Made by a program: the position numbers and the translations under genes | Source: Variovorax sp. 770b2 | Lineage (GTDB): Bacteria > Pseudomonadota > Gammaproteobacteria > Burkholderiales > Burkholderiaceae_C | Assembly (NCBI RefSeq): GCF_900115685.1 | Contig: NZ_FOXJ01000004.1 | Location: 396,985 to 460,984, forward strand | Direction of reading: 5' to 3' | DNA length: 64,000 bases | Shown here: positions 32,870 through 41,423 of the stretch, in pieces | How the letters are laid out: the number at the start of each line of letters is the position of its first letter | Position numbering within the stretch: position 1 is the first letter of the stretch | Notes under the pieces: generated by a model | The model's input: only the letters and a program-made list of their open reading frames with translations | The model's database searches: none | Told to the model about the DNA's origin: nothing

Positions 32870-34300
32870 ATGGAAAATATCATAAAGTCCCCCACGTGCG
32901 TCGGCTCCCGGGAACTGGAAGCGGCCGTCGTACAGGTATTGCGATCTCGCGCCAATCCGCAACCTCACGTTGTGCGATTGGCCGATGAGCAGGCCATTTC
33001 CGAGCTAAGGGCGATGCGAGTGCCACGGCAAGGGCGACCGCTCGACGCAGTGATCGATGAGATGGTGGAGAAGGTTTACCACCACAGAGCACAGGCAGAC
33101 CATCCGCGCTTCTTTGCTTTCGTGCCGGGCCCGGCGTCTGCGTTGTCCGCAATCGGCGATTTGCTGACGGCCGTCTACAACCCCCATGCTGGCAACTGGC
33201 TCGAGAGCTCCGGGCCCAGTTGCATCGAGCAGCAACTGGTCAAGTGGCTGGCGGATCAATTGGGCTTGCCCGAATCATCCGGGGGCCTGTTCGTGTCGGG
33301 AGGCTCCATGGCAAATCTGACTGCACTGGTGGCTGCGCGAGACCAGCGCTTACCGGCGCAGGAGCGTGCGAAGGGGGTCGCGTATGTTTCCGAGCAGACG
33401 CACTCTTCGGTGGCAAAGGGGCTCAAGATCATCGGATTTCTGCCGGACCAGATCCGCCGCATCAAGTGCGATAGCAAGTTTCGCCTCGACGTGGATGCGC
33501 TGGCTGCGGCGGTGGCTGAAGACAAGAAGGGCGGCCGGCTGCCTTTTGCTGTGATCGCGAGTGCAGGCACAACAAATACGGGGAGCATCGATCCCTTGCC
33601 CGAGATCCGTAGCCTGTGCGATCGAGAAAAGCTGTGGATGCATGTGGACGGGGCATATGGCGCATCCATCGCGGTTTCGCCACTCTATCGCCATCTGCTC
33701 AAGGGTATCGAGGAGGCCGACAGCATCAGCTGGGATGCCCACAAGTGGCTATTCCAGACCTATGGCTGCGGCATGGTTCTGGTGCGCGACGGATCTCTTC
33801 TGTCGGCATCCTTTCATACGCGGCCCGAGTACCTCCGGGACACCGAGACGGATGAGGGGCAAGTCAATTTCTGGGATCTTGGCATCGAACTCACGCGGCC
33901 CGCGCGTGGGCTCAAACTCTGGCTGACCCTTCAAGTCGCGGGCTCCGATGCCATGGCCCACGCCATCGAGCACGGATTTCAATTGGCGCAGTGGGCCGAA
34001 GAGGAACTGAGGCAGCACCAGCACTGGGAAATCGTGACTTCGGCGCAACTCGCGATTGTCAATTTCCGGTATGCGCCAGGTGGGTTGTCCGAAGCGAAGA
34101 TCGACGCTTTGAACAAGGCCGTTGCGCAGAGGGCGCTGCGGGATGGATTTGCAACGGTGCTGACCACCGAACTGCACGGGCGAACGGTTCTGCGAATCTG
34201 CGCCATTCATCCCGACGCCACCGAAGACGACATCCGAGAGACGGTGCGCAGGCTGAATGCCTATGCGGTAAGCGAGGCCAGGGGGTTCACTCAGGCTTGA
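32870..34300 (+). CDS. PLP-dependent group II amino-acid decarboxylase
   Basis: A 476-residue enzyme of the aromatic-L-amino-acid/glutamate decarboxylase superfamily. Visible motifs are SSGGLFVSGGSMANLTAL, VIASAGTTNTGSIDPL, WMHVDGAYGAS (the Asp that pairs with the PLP nitrogen) and SWDAHKWLFQ with the PLP lysine Lys292. The likely reaction is decarboxylation of an aromatic or related amino acid to an amine; the substrate cannot be read from sequence. Its 3' end overlaps the oppositely oriented Bug gene by 14 bp. Confidence 0.88.
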   Translation: MENIIKSPTCVGSRELEAAVVQVLRSRANPQPHVVRLADEQAISELRAMRVPRQGRPLDAVIDEMVEKVYHHRAQADHPRFFAFVPGPASALSAIGDLLTAVYNPHAGNWLESSGPSCIEQQLVKWLADQLGLPESSGGLFVSGGSMANLTALVAARDQRLPAQERAKGVAYVSEQTHSSVAKGLKIIGFLPDQIRRIKCDSKFRLDVDALAAAVAEDKKGGRLPFAVIASAGTTNTGSIDPLPEIRSLCDREKLWMHVDGAYGASIAVSPLYRHLLKGIEEADSISWDAHKWLFQTYGCGMVLVRDGSLLSASFHTRPEYLRDTETDEGQVNFWDLGIELTRPARGLKLWLTLQVAGSDAMAHAIEHGFQLAQWAEEELRQHQHWEIVTSAQLAIVNFRYAPGGLSEAKIDALNKAVAQRALRDGFATVLTTELHGRTVLRICAIHPDATEDDIRETVRRLNAYAVSEARGFTQA

Positions 34301-35279
34301 GACCCGCCTGCTGAACCAGGGCATGGATCGTGGCATTGTCGGCGGCCACGAAGCTGCGGAACTCCACGGCGGTCATCGAGCCCTCGGTCACACCCAGCTC
34401 CGCAAAACGCCGCATCGTCTCCGGGCGAGCCAGGATCTTGCGGATCACGCCGTTCAACTTGTCGACGATCGGTTGAGGCGTCTGCGCCGGCGCGAAGATA
34501 CCGAACCACGACTGGATATCGAAGCCCGGAACGCCTTGCTCGGCGATGGTCTTTACGGTCGGCAGCAACGGGTCGCGCACACCGCTGGTCACACCCAGCG
34601 GGCGCAGCTTGCCGCTTTGTATATGCTGCATGACGGAGGTGGTATTGGCGAACATCGACTGGACTTCACCCGACACCACGGCCAGCGTGGCCGGCGCCGA
34701 GCCCTGATAGGGTATGGACACCATGTCGACTCCCGTCTTGAGCTTGAATAGTTCGCCCGCGAGGCTCATCGACGTGCCGGTACCCGCATGCGAGAAGTTC
34801 ACCGCGCCCGGGTTCTTTCTGGCGTACGCAAGAAACTCTTCCATCGAGCGCACCGGCATGGCCGCCGGAACGACCAGCACGTTGTTGACCTTCCCAATCA
34901 GCGCCACGGGCGAGAAGTCCTTCAACGCGTCGTAGGGCAGGTTACGCAACAGGTACGGATTGGCCGAATGGCTCCCCTGGCTGCCGAGCAGCAGGGTATG
35001 GCCGTCGGGCCGGGCGCGCGCCACGTAGGCGCTGCCCAGCGACGCGCTGGCGCCCGGCTTGTTCAGGATGATCACCGGCTGGCCGAGTTCCGTGGTAAGG
35101 CCTTCAGCCACGAGCCGCGCTACCACGTCGTTGGTGCCGCCCGGAGCGTAGGGAACGATCAGTTCGACGGGCTTCTGCGGATAGCCTTGGGCGGCCGCGA
35201 GCGTCGTTGCTGAGGTGACGACGGTGAGGAGCAGAACGCGCAGCACGCTGAGTGCTTTGCTGCTGGAACGATAGATCAT
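34287..35279 (-). CDS. Bug/TctC-family periplasmic solute-binding protein
   Basis: A 330-residue protein with a Sec signal peptide (about residues 1-30, cleavage after LAAAQ) and the Bug-family core: PVELIVPYAPGGTNDVVARL, NKPGASASLGSAYVA and KDFSPVALIGKVNNVLVV. Bug proteins bind small carboxylates for tripartite tricarboxylate transporters. No TctA/TctB genes are nearby. As last gene of the leftward catabolic operon it probably captures the substrate. Confidence 0.9.
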   Translation of the reverse strand: MIYRSSSKALSVLRVLLLTVVTSATTLAAAQGYPQKPVELIVPYAPGGTNDVVARLVAEGLTTELGQPVIILNKPGASASLGSAYVARARPDGHTLLLGSQGSHSANPYLLRNLPYDALKDFSPVALIGKVNNVLVVPAAMPVRSMEEFLAYARKNPGAVNFSHAGTGTSMSLAGELFKLKTGVDMVSIPYQGSAPATLAVVSGEVQSMFANTTSVMQHIQSGKLRPLGVTSGVRDPLLPTVKTIAEQGVPGFDIQSWFGIFAPAQTPQPIVDKLNGVIRKILARPETMRRFAELGVTEGSMTAVEFRSFVAADNATIHALVQQAGLKPE

Positions 35280-35337
35280 TTCCGATGTCCTTGTGCGGGA
35301 TGAGAGGGGGTGCGCGGAGGTGAGCGGGGATGAGAGG

Positions 35338-35838
35338 TCAGGCTGACGCCAGTTCGGCGTAAGCGCCCTTGCAGAAAATCAGCGGATGGCGGCAGTGATC
35401 TTCGAACGATTCGATCTCGCACAAGTGGATCGTGTGGTCGCCGCCGTCGTAGTGGTTGACGACGCGGCAAACCAGCGTGGCCGCGCAGCCCATGAGCACG
35501 GGTGTACCGCATGGCGCAGCGCTTCTTGCGACCCCCTCGAACTTGTCGGGATGCGGGTGCGCGAAGCGCGTCGACACGTCGCGCTGGTTTTCCGACAGGA
35601 TGTTGATGACCATCGTTCCGGCGCGCGAGAACTCGTCGTGGCTGGGGCTGCTCTTGGCCTGACTCCACAGCACCAGTGGCGGATCGAGAGAGACGGACGC
35701 AAAGGAGTTGACCGTGACGCCGAAGGCGTGGCCGTCGGTGCCGAGTGCCGTCACCACCGTGACGCCGGTCGGAAATACGCCCAGGGTGCGGCGCAGTGCT
35801 CTGGATATGACGGTTTGCGGAATTGCGGATGCGGACAT
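35338..35838 (-). CDS. Flavin reductase of a two-component monooxygenase (HpaC-like)
   Basis: A 166-residue flavin reductase-like FMN/FAD-binding protein (LGVFPTGVTVVTA, GVTVNSFASVSLDPPLVLW, NILSENQRDVSTRFA). It would supply reduced flavin to the HpaB-type oxygenase at the head of the operon. The frame is open further right, but ATG 35838 gives the normal family start and length. Confidence 0.9.
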   Translation of the reverse strand: MSASAIPQTVISRALRRTLGVFPTGVTVVTALGTDGHAFGVTVNSFASVSLDPPLVLWSQAKSSPSHDEFSRAGTMVINILSENQRDVSTRFAHPHPDKFEGVARSAAPCGTPVLMGCAATLVCRVVNHYDGGDHTIHLCEIESFEDHCRHPLIFCKGAYAELASA

Positions 35839-35873
35839 GACTGGATTCCTTCCGAAGTGAACAGATGCGGTGG

Positions 35874-36671
35874 CTAGAGAAGCCCGGCCCGCTCGACCCA
35901 ATGACCCATCAGCGTCTCGCCCATGTAGGGGCGTGGCGCGGGTGGCGTGACACCTGCGGCCTTGAGCAATGCCCAAGCCAGGCAGAGGTTGGAGGACAGT
36001 ACGGGCTTGCCGGTCATGCGGGCGATCTCGGGGATCGCCCGCAAGGTCGGCATACCGGTACCGGACATCAGGATCACATCCGCCCCGGAGGTGTCCAGCG
36101 TGGCGGCGGCGTCGATCACCATGCGGGTCCGCACCCGGTACACGTTGCGCGTGTCTTGTGTGTCCAGCAGCGTGCGAGCCGCGCCCGAGACGGTTAGCCC
36201 GGCACGCTCCCAGTAGATATGGCTCGCGTCGACCACCCACTGGGGGTAGGGCGCCAGCAGGGCGATGCGCGAGGCGCCCAGGAATTTGAGCGCACGAAGG
36301 ATCGCGTCGGCGGAAGTGACGATCGGGTAGCCCCTTGCAGCCGAGAAGGCGTCGATCCGCCGGAGCTCTTCGTCGCGGCCGATGAGGTAGCTGGTGCCGG
36401 TGCAGGCATAGCCCAGCGCGTCGGGCCGCGCGGTATCGAAGGCATCCAGGCTGTCGCCGAGGTTGTCCAGGTACTGCACTAGGCGATTGCCGGAATCGGT
36501 GCGGCTGCCCTGCAGGCGCGTGGCGATCACTCCGACGCCTGCCGGCATCAACGCGGAAAACTCCGGCTCGACGATCGGGTTAGCCTGGGGAACGGCCACG
36601 CCCAACAGGGCTCGCGCGCTGTATTCGCGCTCGGTGCGATCGGCGGTGCCGATCGATGCGATCGCGCTCAT
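35874..36671 (-). CDS. Asp/Glu racemase superfamily protein (maleate isomerase/arylmalonate decarboxylase-like)
   Basis: A 265-residue protein whose first catalytic-type Cys is Cys90 in GYACTGTSY. In the second half the expected active-site segment reads LMSGTGMPTL, with Gly where maleate isomerases and arylmalonate decarboxylases normally have Cys (from memory of the family). Cys230 (SSNLCLAW) lies in a different position. The context (imidase-like and amidase genes) suggests a maleate- or malonate-type substrate, but the altered second Cys leaves the reaction open. Its ATG overlaps the stop of the preceding gene. Confidence 0.75.
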   Translation of the reverse strand: MSAIASIGTADRTEREYSARALLGVAVPQANPIVEPEFSALMPAGVGVIATRLQGSRTDSGNRLVQYLDNLGDSLDAFDTARPDALGYACTGTSYLIGRDEELRRIDAFSAARGYPIVTSADAILRALKFLGASRIALLAPYPQWVVDASHIYWERAGLTVSGAARTLLDTQDTRNVYRVRTRMVIDAAATLDTSGADVILMSGTGMPTLRAIPEIARMTGKPVLSSNLCLAWALLKAAGVTPPAPRPYMGETLMGHWVERAGLL

Positions 36672-37582
36672 GAGCGTTCGTCTCCCGGCACGGTGCCCAC
36701 GGGCAGGGCAGCCACATGCCCTGCGATTTCGCCCGGCGTGGTAAACCACACCCCGTCTCGCTTGGACTGGATGTGTGCCAGCACGGTGCGCAATTGGCGG
36801 ATGCGCTGCGGCTGTCCGCTCAGGAACGTGTGCAGCGACACGCAGTAGACCAGCGGCGTGGTCTTCGACTGCTCCAGCTGTTCGTCGAACGCATCGATCA
36901 GCATGCGCGTGAAGTCGCTGTCGCTGGCGCCGCGGTTCACGTAGGCCGGCAGGTCGTTGAGTTCCATCGACGGGTACGGCACCGCTAGGATGGGGCCGTT
37001 ATCCGTGCGGAACCAGACCGGTTGCTCGTCGAAGAACCAGTCGAGCATGTAGGTGAACCCCTGCTCCTTCAGGAGCTCGGGCGTGCGGGCGCTCTGCGAG
37101 ATGAAGGGACCCAGCCAGCCGGCCGGCGCGCGGCCTTCGGCTGTGCGCATGTTGCTCACGACTTGCGAAATCATGTGGCGCTCTTGCGCCTCGTCCATAT
37201 CGATCTGGCGTTCGGAGTTGGTCCGGCCATGGCCCACGAACTCGTCGCCGCGCTCGCGAAAGGCGTCCAGCACGCGAGGGTAGGCGTCATACACCGACGA
37301 GTTGGCCAGCACCGCCAGCGGCATGTTGAACTCGTCGAACAGTTGCTTGATCCGCCAGACCCCCACGCGGTTGCCGAAATCGCGGTAGGCGTAGCCACGG
37401 TGGTAAGGCGCCGACGGCATCGACGTGAAATCGTTGCCTGGATTGCGGCCGAACTCGAAGGCCTCGATGTTCAGCGCGAAGTACACGGCCAGGCCAGTGC
37501 CGTTTTTCCACCGGTAACCCGGGCGGTCCACGATGGCGGAAAACGGATAGCGGTCCAGCCCGGTGTCGAACTTGTGTGTCAT
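36668..37582 (-). CDS. Polysaccharide-deacetylase-fold amidohydrolase (PuuE/imidase-like)
   Basis: A 304-residue member of the polysaccharide deacetylase superfamily, in the branch with the allantoinase PuuE and cyclic imide hydrolases rather than sugar deacetylases. Characteristic pieces are VGVWRIKQLFDEFNMPLAVL, DEFVGHGRTNSERQ and GWLGPFISQSARTPELL. The likely reaction is hydrolytic opening of a cyclic amide or imide. Both ends overlap neighbouring genes by 4 bp. Confidence 0.75.
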   Translation of the reverse strand: MTHKFDTGLDRYPFSAIVDRPGYRWKNGTGLAVYFALNIEAFEFGRNPGNDFTSMPSAPYHRGYAYRDFGNRVGVWRIKQLFDEFNMPLAVLANSSVYDAYPRVLDAFRERGDEFVGHGRTNSERQIDMDEAQERHMISQVVSNMRTAEGRAPAGWLGPFISQSARTPELLKEQGFTYMLDWFFDEQPVWFRTDNGPILAVPYPSMELNDLPAYVNRGASDSDFTRMLIDAFDEQLEQSKTTPLVYCVSLHTFLSGQPQRIRQLRTVLAHIQSKRDGVWFTTPGEIAGHVAALPVGTVPGDERS

Positions 37583-38301
37583 GGGGTTCTCTTGTCCAGT
37601 GGTATGTCGTGACGCGCAGGCACGGCGTGCAGCGCGGCCAGGAGGTCTTCGCAGGGCATCACGTCCGCATACTTCTGGGACATGTCGAAGAGATTGATCA
37701 GATGCGGCGCGACACCTCTGTCGTAGACGCAGTCTTCGGGCACCACCACGTGGTAGTTATACGAAAACGCATCGACCACGCTCGCCCGCACGCAGCCCGA
37801 AGTGGTGCAACCCACCATCACCAGCGTGTCGGCCCCCAGGTCCACCAGATGGCTGACCAGCGAGGTGCCGAAGAAGGCACTCGGGTGTTTTTTGGGCACG
37901 AGGATGTCGCCGTCGCGCGGCGCCAGCGGCGCGAAGAACTCGTAGCCTTGGGCGGGCACGCCCCACATGCTGGGCACCTTGGCCGCGAGCCGGCCTGTTT
38001 CGCTGGCGGTCTTTGGCGCGACATGCGGGTAGAGAACAGGCCAGCCTTTGTCGCGAAAGAGATCGAGCAGGGGGCCGATCCTGTCGGCGGCGGCCCAGGC
38101 TCGCTCGCCACACGACGTCGGAAACTCGCGCATGGCATCCTCGATCGACACGCGCGCGGTGCCGGTGGTGCGGTACTGCATGTCGATGATCAGCAGGGCA
38201 GGGCGCCGGCCGATTCCGCCGGCGCCGCCGAACCCCGCAGCGGCATACGCCGCGCGGTCCGAACCGGAAATCAGATCATCCCAAGGACGCTTGGTGGTCA
38301 T
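37579..38301 (-). CDS. Isochorismatase-family amidohydrolase (N-carbamoylsarcosine amidase/maleamate amidase-like)
   Basis: A 240-residue cysteine hydrolase with the complete triad: Asp in ALLIIDMQ, Lys in VPKKHPSAFFGTSL, nucleophile Cys in VGCTTSGCVRASVVDA. The GCTTSGCVRAS motif is that of the N-carbamoylsarcosine amidase/maleamate amidohydrolase branch. It probably releases ammonia from a linear amide made by the neighbouring imidase-like enzyme. Confidence 0.85.
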   Translation of the reverse strand: MTTKRPWDDLISGSDRAAYAAAGFGGAGGIGRRPALLIIDMQYRTTGTARVSIEDAMREFPTSCGERAWAAADRIGPLLDLFRDKGWPVLYPHVAPKTASETGRLAAKVPSMWGVPAQGYEFFAPLAPRDGDILVPKKHPSAFFGTSLVSHLVDLGADTLVMVGCTTSGCVRASVVDAFSYNYHVVVPEDCVYDRGVAPHLINLFDMSQKYADVMPCEDLLAALHAVPARHDIPLDKRTP

Positions 38302-38312
38302 GGCGTCCCTCC

Positions 38313-39821
38313 TCAGCCAGCGACGGCTTCGGCCGCGGAGAAATCGGTGAGGGGTGCACCCGATGGCTCACGCCCAGTGCCAGGACCGTAGCCGGCCATC
38401 AGCTTGTCGACGATGCCGTCGAAAGCGGCCCACGGCGCCAGCCGCATGCTGTAGGCGCGCACCACGAACGACGGTCCTGCATAGAAGTTCTCGTACTGCA
38501 GATGGCGGCTTGCGAACTCCGAGCCGAGCATGTCCCAGGCCAGCTTGTACAGCTTCATACGGTCGAGCGCGCTTTCCTTCTCGGTCGACCAGAAGCTCTC
38601 GAAGATATCGCTGAGCGCCTCGTCCTGCGTCACCGTGACATTGGCCGGCATCTGGAAGACGGCGCCGCCCATCAACTCGCGCACGGCCGTGCAGATGTGC
38701 ACGTAGTTCTCCTGGCACCAGTTCAGCGCCGCATACATGTAGCGCCGGTTCGGCATGACGAAGCCATTGCCGATGGCCTCGTGCGCCAGCACCTGGCCGT
38801 CGAGCATGCCGGCCAGCGTCGCCTCCAGTGCGGACAGGCGACCGAGCGTGTCCTGCACCGCGGCGATGCCGCGCACGCCGCCCGATTGCGCGATCTTGTT
38901 GGCAAGGCCGACGATGAACTGCAGCTTCGCCCAGAAGCGGGTGTTCGACTGGTGGTTGCCCAGGCAGTGCCCGGCCGTGTCCAGGTAGATCGCGCGGCTG
39001 AGGTCCACGTGCCCGATCGTGAAGACACGCTGCCAGGGCACCTTGACGTGGTCGCAGAACAGCATGACATCCGATTCGTCGAAGCGCGAAGACAACGGGT
39101 TGTCGAAAGTGCTCTCGGCCATGCGCTCCATGGACTTGCGCGACCAGAGCGTCACGCCCGGCGTCGCCACGGGAATCGCGCAGGTCACCGCTTCCTTCTC
39201 GCGGCCGGGTGCGATGGGCGTCAAGTTGCCGATCCAGATTTCGTCGACGAACGCACCGCCGGTGGCTAGCATCTTCATGCCGTGAATCGTGATGCCGTGC
39301 TCGTCGGAGGCCACCACCTGCAGCGATGGCGAATCGAAGAGGTGCGCCTTCGCATCCTGGCTCCAGTTCTTGGCGCCGGCCGGCGGGTGTACCGCGTAGG
39401 TGACGTACAAATCGTTGTCGCGCAGATGCTTGTAGTAGGCGAGAAGGTGGTCCGGAAAGCCGTGGCCAGGCACGTCGAAGACCTCGGGCTTCATCGTCAT
39501 GCCGGTGACGAACGACGACACGTGATCGGGCGAGCGCCCTAGCAGGCCGTAGCTGAAATCGGCCAGCAATTTGTGGCCGTTTTTGCGAAAGACCAAGTCC
39601 TCGATCGTGCGAGCCTGCTTGTAGTAGAAGCTGTGCCGTTCGCCGTTCTCCTCGAAGGACATGCCTTCGGTCTCGCGCTTGAAGTCGAACAGCCTCGCAT
39701 AGCTGTGTGCTGCGTTTCTGAAGGCGGGATGGGTGGTCACGTCGGTGACCAGTTCGCTTCCGATGTAGATACGCCGGCCGTCTCGAAGCGCCTTCAGGTA
39801 ATCGTCTCCAGTGCGTAGCAT
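38313..39821 (-). CDS. HpaB-family FADH2-dependent monooxygenase
   Basis: A 502-residue oxygenase component of the 4-hydroxyphenylacetate 3-monooxygenase (HpaB)/pyrrole-carboxylate-type family. Segments such as RTIEDLVFRKNGHKLLADFSYGLLGRSPDHVSSF, NLYVTYAVHPPAG-like and HVKVPWQRVF are family hallmarks. It needs the flavin reductase encoded four genes downstream. ATG 39821 follows GAGG by 5 bases; TTG 39824 is in frame. First gene of the operon, directly behind a strong promoter. Confidence 0.88.
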   Translation of the reverse strand: MLRTGDDYLKALRDGRRIYIGSELVTDVTTHPAFRNAAHSYARLFDFKRETEGMSFEENGERHSFYYKQARTIEDLVFRKNGHKLLADFSYGLLGRSPDHVSSFVTGMTMKPEVFDVPGHGFPDHLLAYYKHLRDNDLYVTYAVHPPAGAKNWSQDAKAHLFDSPSLQVVASDEHGITIHGMKMLATGGAFVDEIWIGNLTPIAPGREKEAVTCAIPVATPGVTLWSRKSMERMAESTFDNPLSSRFDESDVMLFCDHVKVPWQRVFTIGHVDLSRAIYLDTAGHCLGNHQSNTRFWAKLQFIVGLANKIAQSGGVRGIAAVQDTLGRLSALEATLAGMLDGQVLAHEAIGNGFVMPNRRYMYAALNWCQENYVHICTAVRELMGGAVFQMPANVTVTQDEALSDIFESFWSTEKESALDRMKLYKLAWDMLGSEFASRHLQYENFYAGPSFVVRAYSMRLAPWAAFDGIVDKLMAGYGPGTGREPSGAPLTDFSAAEAVAG

Positions 39822-39837
39822 CAAGGCCTCATCAAGT

Positions 39838-39881
39838 TAGTTAAGTGACTTAACTATATGATCGAATTTCCGGGCTGTCAA
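39838..39881 (-). promoter_or_regulatory. Promoter and MarR-type operator of the HpaB-type operon
   Basis: On the minus strand TTGACA (39881-39876), 17 bp, TATAGT (39858-39853): a near-consensus sigma-70 promoter. The perfect palindrome TAGTTAAGTGACTTAACTA (39838-39856) overlaps the -10 and initiation region, an ideal repressor position for the MarR protein encoded immediately upstream. Confidence 0.8.
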
Positions 39882-39894
39882 GGTTTTTTGAGCC

Positions 39895-40461
39895 TTACTC
39901 GATCTCGAACTTACGGCTTGCGAGAAGTTGCTTGAGGTACTCGCTCGCCTGTTCGGCGTCGGTCAGCATGCGCTCGATCGTCTCACCCAGTTGTACGAGG
40001 CCCGCGGAATCGAACTGGGAGTAAAGGAGGTCGTTGATCTTCTGCTGCACAGGTGCAAGCGCGACGAGCGCATGGGTTCCGTGCTCCGTCAGCGAGAAAA
40101 TCTTGGAGCGCTTGTCGTTCGCGGTGGGGTCCGCACGGATCAGATCTTTGGCAATCAACGGCTTCAGCTCCATGCTCACGAATGCCTTGGTAACCCGGAA
40201 ATGCCTGGCCACGGATTGCGTCGTCCATGGGTCGTCGGTCGTCACGCGTGCGATCGCCTGCAATGCGACGTACTGGAACGGCGACACGTGTACCAATTTG
40301 CCAAAGCCCGCGCGAATATCCGCTAGCACCCAGCCCAGTACGGCCAGGCCCAGTGTCACTCTGCGCAGCGTCTGGTCAGTTCCGCCGACAAGCAGACTAG
40401 CGTGAGACGCAGTAAAGGGTAGGGCGGACTTGCTTGTCGCGCTTATTTTTTTGGCGGGCAT
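39895..40461 (-). CDS. MarR-family regulator
   Basis: A 188-residue MarR-type protein with a winged HTH (about 85-140; FVSMELKPLIAKDLIRADPTANDKRSKIFSLTEHG is the typical recognition helix and wing). It lies upstream of the HpaB-type operon in the same direction and probably represses it through the palindrome at 39,838-39,856. The start is ATG 40461; the longer open frame to 40689 has no start support. Confidence 0.85.
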   Translation of the reverse strand: MPAKKISATSKSALPFTASHASLLVGGTDQTLRRVTLGLAVLGWVLADIRAGFGKLVHVSPFQYVALQAIARVTTDDPWTTQSVARHFRVTKAFVSMELKPLIAKDLIRADPTANDKRSKIFSLTEHGTHALVALAPVQQKINDLLYSQFDSAGLVQLGETIERMLTDAEQASEYLKQLLASRKFEIE

Positions 40462-40670
40462 ACGAGATTTTGGATGGATCACAGAGAAGATAGATCCGCG
40501 CGGAATGCTAACCGAGCGAACGGGGGCCACGCCGAGCGCAACAAGATTTCCAGGGTGGCCGACGTACAAGGCATCGGCAGTGGCGGGTTCGCTCCAGCGA
40601 GGGTGGTCACGACCATTGCTCGACGCGCGTGCGAACAGACCGATAAACGCTCGCATTGGGATGCGCTGCA

Positions 40671-41155
40671 ATGGCGTGGGCGACAGCAAAAAGCACCATT
40701 GCTGCGACGGTGGTCGAGTTCATTGGCCAGTTGTACGCCATTGAGCGCGAGGTGAAAAACGGGACGCCAGGGCAACGGCTTGAACAACGTCAACGCCTTG
40801 CCCGGTAGATCACAGCGACGTTGCACCGCCCGGCGCAAAAAGTTGTGGAACGTGGCGCCGCAGTAGTGCCATCGACTACAGCCTGAAGCGTTGAGCAGCG
40901 CCGATGCGCTACCTAGACAATCCAGCATCATCACGATGAGCAGAAAATCAGAATCTGGGCGACGGGGACGTCGCAAGTAGTTCTTCGCCGGAACGCAATT
41001 CGCCTGCCACGCGCGGCCGCGATCACGCGCTTGATCCAATCGGAAAAGCTCAACGGCCATGAATCATTACGCGTATCTGAAAGACGTTTTCACTCCGCTT
41101 CCTAAGCACCAGCAAAGCCAGATTGACGACCTTCTGCCACACTGTTTGCGTTAGT
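40671..41155 (+). mobile_element. Degenerate IS66-family transposase remnant
   Basis: Three pieces of an IS66 TnpC C-terminal half: VVEFIGQLYAIEREVKNGTP with LEQRQRLAR (ending in an in-frame stop near 40,808), a mid piece with LKR and MRYLDNPAS, and the terminal piece NHYAYLKDVFTPLPKHQ to DDLLPHCLR at TAG 41153-41155. Stops and frameshifts separate them. I saw no intact inverted repeats. The stretch 41,156-41,423 holds nothing identifiable. Confidence 0.75.
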
Positions 41156-41423
41156 TGAGTTAGCTATACCTCTGAGAGCAGAAAGCTAGCGGCCAGAGGC
41201 GCGCTGCGGTGGATCTCAGCGGAAAGCCGGGTTCTGGAGGCCAATGCCCGCGCCCTTGCACTTGATCCAGGGTCCGACGCAATCCACCAGGTGCTCTTGG
41301 AAGGTCGGCGTCACCGCCAACCTGCGACCTAGCGCCTGAATAGAGAGTGCGGCGATAGCGAATCATAGGACGCTGAGCGTATGTGTTTCCATGAACACTA
41401 CGCAAAGCGCGTATCCTTGGTGC

